Notes under the pieces: model-generated
Told to the model about the DNA's origin: nothing
What the model saw: the letters and a program-made list of their open reading frames with translations, nothing else
The model's database searches: none
Shown here: positions 56,582 to 64,000 of the stretch, in pieces
Layout: each line of letters starts with the position of its first letter
Numbering within the stretch: the first letter of the stretch is position 1
Source of the DNA: Chrysophaeum taylorii
Taxonomy: Eukaryota; Sar; Pelagophyceae; Pelagomonadales; Pelagomonadaceae
Reading direction: 5' to 3'
Assembly (NCBI GenBank): GCA_029834535.1
Contig: JAQMWT010000479.1
Location: forward strand, 109,851-173,850
Length of the DNA: 64,000 bases
Translations under genes and position numbers: made by a program

Positions 56582-58798
56582 TCAATTCGCGACTTTCAAG
56601 ACAAGTCTGCTGGAAGCGGAAAGTGTGCGGGCGCTTTGCGGTTTGGGCTTACTTTGGCGTCTAATGCGCATGCTGTTCGGGTTGTTATTGGCCGCGTGGA
56701 TAGGCAAACACAACCTGGTCGTCGCCGAGGCATTGGCGCTTGGACGCCTGCTACGATTACCAATGGGACTCACGACGACTAGCGGCTTCACTGGAGACTC
56801 CGGGGACGGTGCAACAGCCGTCGGTGTGGCGGGGAACTTGTCGCCCATGACCTGGCTGAGTATGACGGTGGCAGCCTGGCGCATATAGACGGCGACTCCA
56901 TCGGCACGCCCCTTAGATCCGTCTAACTCGCCATTCTCGTAGATGGCGGGTAGTCCGTAACCGTGACCACTTCCGTAGAGTCCCGCGATGACCAAATTCG
57001 CGGTGCCTTGAGCACGAAGAATGCTGCCGTTCGCGTCGACGGTGACCTGGCCTTGAGACTGACGCAATCTGATTTCGGACTTGTCTGTGTCATAGATGGG
57101 TAAGGTCCTTGACTTGTAGCCAGTCGCCCAGAGGATGACGTCGGCTTCGTCGAAGCAGTGCGCGATAAGCGACTTGGAACCTCCGGCCTTGACTTGGCAC
57201 ATCCGAATTCGGGATTCTCTGCCGTGAACGACGTCCCTGTAGAGTGCCTTGGCATCGCCGCGAATCCCGCCGAAGGCATGGACTTGGCCATAGCGGTTTG
57301 TTTGCGAGAAGTCGTGGTAGTTGTCCGCTTCGGCTTCGCGCTTCGACGAATAGAAGACCTTGACGGGCGAACGATAGAGTAGGGTCACCGAAATGGGCTG
57401 TCCTCGGCAAACATAAGCATGCTTCATGACTCCTGCCGCTTTGAGACTGGGGCGCACGCGCTCGCCTGATGCTCTGGCCGCAACTCCACTTCTGCTCGCT
57501 ACACTCTGAGGTTGGGCATTCAGGACGCTGCGGCAACTGCGCGAATCGCTAGTTGTAGCGATCGCGGTCTTGGTTGCTGTGGCACAGGTTTCGAGGCGCG
57601 GGAACGACTCGGCCTGGTCAGCGGCGGTAGTTTCGCATGATTTACCCGCAGCCAAGTCACCTTCGTCACCAGGGTTCACCTTTGACGCGATGCATGGCAG
57701 GGTCTCGCCCAACACGACGACCGGCTTCGCTGGCTGACTGCTCTCACAGCATGCACTCATAGACTTGGCCGTGTTGGCTCTTCGCATTGGTGAACATGCC
57801 ACCGGTTGGGTCAAAAATTGGTCGGCTTTCACTGTGCAACTACCCGCGACGTGGAGAGCATTGAGACAAATCCAAGCGCAAGAAAATGCGGAGTGGGCAC
57901 CGCCGACAACACAGACGTTACCACCTTTTTTCGAGAGCTTTTCACGCAGTTTTTGAATACCGGAGCTCGTCAAGGCCTCGTCCGACCTAACGAGTTTTCT
58001 TTGGTGCAAAGGTTGATCGAGAAACGGCAGCTCTTGCATCGCGCCTATGCACACGATGACGTGCTGTGCGAAGAGTGGTCGAAGTGACGTCGGGCAGTTG
58101 TCAGCGACATTTATCCGCCATCTGTCGCCGCAACGCTGCAAGGAGTCCACGCGCGCGTTGCATATGCAAGCGCTTCGCTTCCTTCTGTTCAGGATTTTGT
58201 TGTAGATTTGGCCGACTTGCCCCATGAATTTGGCCAGGAGGGAGAGTGGCGCCGGCGCCAGACCGATAGACAAGAGTTCAGACACCACTTCGCTGTACCT
58301 GAGGTGCTCGAGAGGTGTACCCGTGGAACCCTCAGGAGGCGTCGCCTGGTTCTTGTCCCCGAGTACGTGCTCGACGAGCTTTGACGCGAACGTGTTTGAC
58401 CTTATGTCGTACCTGCCCAACGCACCTTGTCCAAGAGTCTGAGCAGAGCCAGCCTCCACCTGTGACGCAAATCCCTTTTCGAAGATGATGAAAGGAGTCT
58501 CACGAGAAGCACTCCTCGGGGCAGGGTGGCAGTAGTGTCGTGCTGTCCCGCGGTTTTCGTGGAATCTTCGGTCTCGACCAAAAGCTCGTCCAATAGTTTG
58601 AGCCTTGTTGCTCTTACGAGGATCTGCACACGATGTGATGATTGCGCTTTGGCGTCTCATCGCACCCCAATGCCCGCCGGCCCGCCACCAATGATTGCAA
58701 TTCTAAAATGTCGCGGCGCGCTGGCATTGTCGCTCTCCCTGCGAAGTCATGTGCTACTGGTGATGAATTCGACGAACCGGCATGACATCAAAAGCGTA
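56582..58798 (-). CDS. FAD/NAD(P)-binding Rossmann protein, spliced (four exons proposed)
   Basis: Proposed coding sequence: complement(56582..58498, 58579..58623, 58666..58702, 58788..58798), 669 residues. Exons 1-2 give MSCRIAIIGGGPAGIG, an FAD-binding GxGxxG. A 42-nt intron (58624-58665) joins to ILVRATRLKLLDELL, and an 80-nt intron (58499-58578) then gives TPFIIFEKGFASQVEAGSAQ. Reading on without splicing breaks the frame. Later motifs are LGRYDIRSNTFASKLVEHVL, VIVCIGAMQELPF, VCVVGGAHSAFSCAW (second Rossmann) and DVILWATGYKSRTLPIY, typical of FAD-dependent N-hydroxylase/monooxygenase relatives. The ends are uncertain: exon 1 is only 11 nt, and the last ~85 residues look disordered. The reaction is unknown. 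The large exon alone is open for 692 codons from 58660, but it lacks the FAD motif. Confidence 0.68.
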
Positions 58799-59653
58799 AA
58801 GAGCTGCGCGTGGCAGCCGGCGTTCTTGACGACATAGTCGCAGATAGCGAAATCTTCTTCAGATTTGTGACGTCAACACTTATATTCACCATTACCCTCA
58901 TAAGAGTTGTGGGTCCCGACAGTACACCGACACAGGACCACAAACGAGACGAAGGGATGGAGACAGCACGACCGCATTATGCAGGGTTGGGGACAGCCCG
59001 GAAGGGCGACAGATAATTAGAGGGTGGCAAGTACCCGGAAGGCGTGAGTGAGTGCCTCTGGGGGAGACTTAGTCGATGTCGTTGCTGAGCCCTGGGGCAG
59101 GCGTCACAGGAGGGTCAGGCCCTTCGATTATTTTTCCGCGCTGTGAATACCCTAATCCCTTTCAAAACAACAACAGCTTGAATTTGCCGTTGGGTCTTCT
59201 GTTGGGCGCATTGCCGGGATGGTGCGACGGCTCCGAGTGGCACGAGAATAAACCAGGAGAGCGTGGGTTCATCCGCCAAGGGACCCGACGAATCAGGCCT
59301 ATCGTCCGACCGGCGAAGCGTTCGACAGCGGCAGGGCATGCGAGACGCCAAAATTTTTGAGATGGAGGGTGCGTGTGCTGCATCTCGCCGCCGACTGTCC
59401 AGTAGCAGCTGTAGCCGCAAAAAATGGGTGGCTTCTCCTGATCAGACAAATACCCCATTTCATTTTTGCTACTTAAGGATTTACTGTCGCGGGCGCCCCA
59501 TTATCGAGATTGGACGCTGCACTAGGTGCTTTCTTATACTCTATGAGGTACATGCCGCCTCGGCCCTTCGAGGATTCAATCATGAAACTGGCGTCGCTCA
59601 TTGAGACTAACGCTCCTATTTCCCATTTCAAATTCGCTACTTTAGGATTTACT
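58799..59653. other. Intergenic with an imperfect internal duplication
   Basis: GCTACTTAAGGATTTACTGT near 59468 is echoed by GCTACTTTAGGATTTACTGT near 59636, each preceded by a CCCATTTCA-type stretch, so a ~50-bp block is duplicated. The second copy was the target of retroposon copy 3. No gene is seen. Confidence 0.5.
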
Positions 59654-59665
59654 GTCACAGCAGCG

Positions 59666-59955
59666 CCCTCCCGGCGTAGGTTGGCACCTATTCGCCTCCC
59701 GGGCGGGCCGGTTGGCAGCCGGAACGTTCGCAGTGGGACGGGGTATGGCCGGGGGGCGAAGACGGAAGGTTATCGGCGAGTTGGTTGTCAGTCACATCGC
59801 GGTCTCCTCGTCGCATTGCGACAAGCTTGATGGTCACTCTCCGCCGACCGACCTTTCGGCGCTCCTCGTCTACAGGCCCGTGATTCCGGACTGGCTCCTG
59901 TCGGTCCGGCCTGGCTCCCATGCTCGGGAGAGGTCTGAAGTTAGTTAGTTAGTTA
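59666..59955 (+). mobile_element. Longest retroposon copy (copy 3) with (GTTA)n tail
   Basis: 290 bp flanked by a perfect 12-bp direct repeat, GTCACAGCAGCG, at 59654-59665 and 59956-59967. Its 3' ~175 bp match copies at 7044 and 31248; the 5' ~115 bp (starting CCCTCCCGGCGTAGGTTGGC) are present only here, so the other two are 5'-truncated. It ends in four GTTA units. A short opening runs to a TGA just before the tail (HARERSEVS), also seen in copy 2, which may mark the C-terminal end of a LINE protein or be chance. Confidence 0.82.
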
Positions 59956-59967
59956 GTCACAGCAGCG

Positions 59968-60700
59968 ATCGACCTGAGGCTAGTTCCTTCGGGTCGGGGG
60001 CGAGTTTGCACTTGGTTTTCTCGTGTTGACCATTTTTCGTTGATCAAACTCGCTATTCGGGTTGCGATACTCACCTACTCCACGTACTCACAGGAAACTG
60101 GTACCTCAAGTTCCTTCTTACGCTCCTGTCGCTTATGGACGAGCTCGTTCCGTAACCCATAATCGTCGAATGGGCACGTTCGTCAAAACCACGCTCTATG
60201 TCGAGAAAGCAGAAGAGTATATTGGTTAACCCAACTCCTCTCTCCTTTTCCACTTTGGAAGGAGAGTCTTCAGGTCTTCACGGTCTTCACTTCGCTTCGC
60301 CGTGGAATAATAAATTGTTAAACCCACCCGGTGTCCTCCACCACCATTGCTTGACAAACCGAGCCAGGACGATTCCAGAACACGCCTCCGACTCGACATA
60401 AACTTTCGTGACCGGCGTCTTCCAGCTAAAAGAAGGTCTTTTCCTTCCTGATGGCCCTCGTGTTGATCGTAAAAATCTTAGGATGGAGATAGCAGGTTTT
60501 AAAGTCCAGAGAGCTACACTATTATGTGTGCGACACTGGAACATTTCTCACCTATCTGAACAAGAGGATTTTCTCTCCGTAAAACGGCTTTCCCTCCTTC
60601 CTTCCTTCCTTACCCTTCCGCAATTATATATTTTCATGACTATGAAGAACCCAGTCTGAAGCTCTTTTCCAACATGGAGTAGGCCTCCAGGTGCGTACCG
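59968..60700. other. Intergenic, AT content rising
   Basis: No protein-like frame. Direct repeat AGTCTTCAGGTCTTCACGGT with GTCTTCACTTCG near 60268. Base composition shifts here from GC-rich host style toward the AT-richer element at the right end. Confidence 0.5.
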
Positions 60701-61388
60701 TCAGGTACGGGGTTGTCTGTTTAATTAACAGAGGCTTCGTTCCTCGTTGTCAGTGTAAACGCTTCTATGGGACCTAATCTCCTTAAGGAGTTAGGGCTTA
60801 AATCCCTAGCTTGTGTAGTAGCACGTGACAAGCGGAATGGTCTGTACACGCCTAAGACTGCACGCAGTCTCTACCATGTACCCGGAGGGGGTCAAATCTC
60901 TCCTGGTTATGGGCCCAGATGCGTAGGTGTGTCAGCCCAACTGTGTTGTACGTATAAATGGAGTGATTAATTTATGCCTGATCACGAGTACAATGCGACA
61001 ATGTGTTTGGCGGTGGTCTACTGTACATATTTGTTATGTGACGATATATGCCCACCACTTAATTTGGTTTGTGACCGAGTTGGGTCGGTCACTGGTCATA
61101 TGCACTCGCATAGCTAATAAAATTAAAATTTTCCTATACAAGCCGCGGAAACTTGTACGGGTTTTTCCTTCTATTCCCCAACAAAAGACTGACTGCTCGA
61201 GAATTAATCCATTCTTCAGTCTCAAGTCATCCTGTTTTTAAATAGCATGTTGATTTGTTTGGTCTTGTAAATAAGCCCACGCTTAAAATAGCGTACTGTA
61301 CATATAACCCGCACTCGAGAAACCCTTCATTCTTATGTGTCGAATATGTCTATCAATCCTATAACCTATTCCTTAATAGGTCACAACC
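60701..61388 (+). other. Possible 5' LTR/leader of the retroelement
   Basis: Non-coding, AT-richer sequence directly before the gag-like frame. It contains a stem CTCCTTAAGGAG with flanking CCTAAT/TTAGGG, a TTTAATTAAC phrase and TATAAATGG near 60953, which could be an LTR promoter. No second copy lies in the window, so LTR borders cannot be set. Confidence 0.35.
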
Positions 61389-63884
61389 ATGTCAAAACAA
61401 AAACCAATATCCACTACGGATATCTACAAACAAGAACAAATCCTCGTTGATAAAACTAACGCAGGATTGCGCTTCCAAGACAACTCAACCAAGGTGAGCT
61501 TGCAAATTGAGGTGCCTCGCAGGCATATGACAAGTCCATACGCGGACGCGTTATTCTGCTTCGATTCATATGAAGCTTACACCCGGAATGCTCCGGAGTA
61601 TAACCAACTTGAACAAGAAGCTGATATCATCTTCGCTCAATGGAAAGCTGAACAAGTAAACGATTTAAACTTACCTGATGAAGATGCCCTGCCTGATCAT
61701 TTTAAAACTTGGCATGTCAACTCATCACATCAACTAACAGTTGATGTCCGTAATAATCTCGAACGACTTTATTACCAAGAGTCATACAATCTCATTCGTC
61801 CCGAATTAAATGAGGATCTTAAACGTGTCCTCAATCTATTAGATACCCGATTCCCTAAATCAATTGTGTATGATTCATCTCTAACTAACATATCCTTTAC
61901 AGGTCTCTCTAATACCGACTGGATCAAACACTGCGAAACTTATGCTGGTTTCTTGTACACATTTTTTTAATCTGGAATCACAAGACAAACCAGCACTCGC
62001 TATGTGGCCTCAATTAAAGAAGATATATGCACTTACTACACATCCAAATAAACTACGTGCAGTAATGCTTTTAGCTTACCATTACTATGAGACAGTGGCA
62101 TGTACAGATGTTACTGAGCTTAAATCTCAGTTTAATCGAATGTCTTTAAACGTTAATTGGTATGCCCATGTATTTGTCGAACAACTCCTTGCCTTCCAAT
62201 CTCAGGCAAAGCAATTAAATAATGATGAAGCATCAATCCAATTTAATAACTCCATAATCACTCTTAAAGCTCACGAGGAGATCTACCGTCTATATGCTAA
62301 TCCATCGGATCACGAGCGCTATTCTCAATCTTTATTGGAATGGTGTAAACTCTACGATACATGCTCTCGTAACAACACGAGTCACCATCCCGAATTGTTA
62401 AAGCTAGTTGATCCCAACGACGTTCGTCCACTATTGGAATTCTTGTTAAAGATATACAATGAAACAAAGTTTTCCTCCAACCGACGCTTGGATAAACCGC
62501 TTCCTGGATCCCTTACATCCCTGGTACTACCGCTACCAAGCCACCTAAAGTATTATTGATGGATACTATACATCAATCCCACGACTCTCTAAACAACGCT
62601 TACTCGTTGTTAGCTACTGTAGCTGGACAGTCTGGCTTCAACGCTCGTAAGCTTCGTAATGCAAAAGATAAAGCATCGACAATTTCACCTCGTGACACGT
62701 CGTACTATCGTCCACCTTCAAATTATAACGTCAAAGGTACCAGCTTCGATCGTCCTGTCTACTCACCCTCCGCTAACCGCAATGCACGCTCTAATATGTC
62801 TCTTATGGACCGGGCTACTTATCAAGTTGATCGTCTTCGCCACCTGTTTGGTAAATTACAGGAAGCGAATCCCAACCCCTCTACCGACTCTAAAATGGTA
62901 CAGGAGGAAATGAAAAGCTTACTGAGTACCCTCTGGACAACCGCTTCTCAAGCTTCGACACAGTCCTTAGATCCTGACGAAGCCACCCAAGTTCATCTCT
63001 ACTTATCTCGAGTTGATACTATGTCCAATACCATTGTGAACCTCTTAGAAGCCGATAAGGAATCTCATGTTTCAGAAGAAAAGTATCAAACTGAAACATC
63101 TGCTCCTGAAGCGTCCCCCAGTGATGCGGAGCAGAGGGGGACTGCTGATACAGAGAAAATGTTCCGCACTTTCAGTCCATTAAAGATGATAAAATCGATA
63201 ACATCCCTCAGCCGCTATTGCAGCACATAAATGCTAAAGCTCAGAATGCTATCGTTCGTCGTCAAGCTCGGGAAACTTCCTCGCACTCTGAGCTCCCCAA
63301 TAATCTACCCAACGAAGATAATGAAGATGGCACAGACCCTCCTGTGTTGCTACCAAAATTAAACACAGGTTTTACACTCGTCGTTGTGCCTTCCGAACAA
63401 ACGCAAAGTTTCATGACACAGTACGTGTTTGGTCAAAGCTCAACACATGCCTGTTATGCAACAATGCTTAAACTGTACAACGAGTACAATTTGCCGCTAA
63501 TGACTACGCCAGGATATGCTGACACATGTGCTTCTCAACATGTAATTAACTTTAAACGTTATGCTGATCCTATCCACATCGTAAAGCTACCCGAGTCCTT
63601 ATCACCTGCTATCCAGACTGCTACGAATACGCAGAGTATCACATGCTATGATTATAAGGACCGTCATTCCCGCTCTCCCAAAGCATCCAAATGTGGGATA
63701 TGTAAAGCTAGACGTTGCGCTTTTCCTACCCAAGCAAAACGACCATAACGATCCCGATCTGCACATCATCAGTATGACTCAATGGGGAGAAGATAAACTT
63801 GGTATACATCTTTATGGAGTTGAATTTAAAGGACAATCATCTATCCAGAGTAAAATTGATGATAATGTCAATTACTTTGTTTAG
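61389..63884 (+). pseudogene. Copia-like gag-protease region of a retrotransposon, frameshifted and running off the window
   Basis: A gag-like frame starts at the ATG at 61389 (MSKQKPISTTDIYKQEQIL) and passes through at least four frame changes: 61389-61970, 61942-62559, 62556-63230, 63218-63748, 63648-63884. The third and fourth parts are Ser/Asp-rich linkers. The fourth holds YADTCASQHVINFKRY, which fits a retropepsin active site (family DSGAS/DTGAS) with Gly changed to Cys, then VKLPESL...TNTQSITCY. The fifth has LHIISMTQWGEDKLGIHLYG, comparable to the post-protease L-x-S-x-S-Q-L block of copia elements. Codon use and AT content differ sharply from host genes. The breaks and the changed active site suggest a dead copy, although programmed frameshifting cannot be excluded for one junction. 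Confidence 0.6.
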
Positions 63885-64000
63885 ACTCAGTAACCTGTTG
63901 CCTACTCTACCAATTTATTCGCTACAACAAGCAAAAGCGCGTAAATGGAACTTCGCTCACTACAGCTCAGACTATGTGCTTTTAATGAACAACGCGAAAT

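Noticed and set aside
58402-58629. Separate small gene on the minus strand
   Set aside because: Its first residues (ILVRATRLKLLDELL) fit as an internal exon of the FAD/NAD(P)-binding gene; the remainder is intron and out-of-frame sequence.

Overview
The window is nuclear DNA of a photosynthetic eukaryote, most likely an ochrophyte (stramenopile) alga with a red-derived secondary plastid. The main evidence is a fucoxanthin-chlorophyll-type light-harvesting protein at 33298-33987, whose N-terminus is a signal peptide ending in a Phe-containing cleavage motif, and an ABA4-like xanthophyll protein at 54559. Genes are GC-rich and tightly packed. Introns are few and mostly tiny (40-50 nt, GT-AG), and several coding regions end in long trinucleotide runs. 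A pelagophyte-like lineage is my guess; the sequence does not prove it.

Layout. 1-5541 (minus) holds a giant partial protein with two GT8 glycosyltransferase domains around a sulfotransferase-like domain, then a membrane region. 5.6-9.5 kb is intergenic, with decayed gene pieces and one copy of a short retroposon. 9.5-16.8 kb is a dense block: a GT15 mannosyltransferase, a prolyl-4-hydroxylase/GT60 fusion, a CSPP1/CCDC66-like coiled-coil protein and RAD9, arranged as two divergent pairs with 81- and 97-bp gaps. 16.8-31.5 kb is accessory DNA: two near-identical flavin monooxygenase genes, two inverted copies of a dead transposase, a 5.7-kb tandem array of dead Helitron-type PIF1 helicase fragments, a foldback element with perfect 57-bp arms, a hAT-like MITE and a second retroposon copy.

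31.9-58.8 kb is again gene-dense: RA-PH adaptor, FCP, a small mitochondrial-type membrane protein, a double ABCG transporter, an unknown protein, VPS26C (Retriever), a PDZ/GRAM/myotubularin phosphatase, a U-box E3 with two FHA domains, a GAF-IQ protein, ABA4-like (with a MITE in its promoter region), a macro-domain protein and a four-exon FAD/NAD(P)-binding protein. 59-64 kb holds the longest retroposon copy and a frameshifted, AT-richer copia-like gag-protease region that runs off the window.

The most striking biology is the fusion at 11268-13052. It joins a HIF/Skp1-type prolyl hydroxylase to the GT60 GlcNAc-transferase family that acts on hydroxyproline, in reaction order, so one polypeptide may both hydroxylate and glycosylate (probably Skp1). 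Together with the GT8-sulfotransferase-GT8 chain and GT15, the first 13 kb is unusually rich in glycan enzymes, though nothing shows that they share a pathway.
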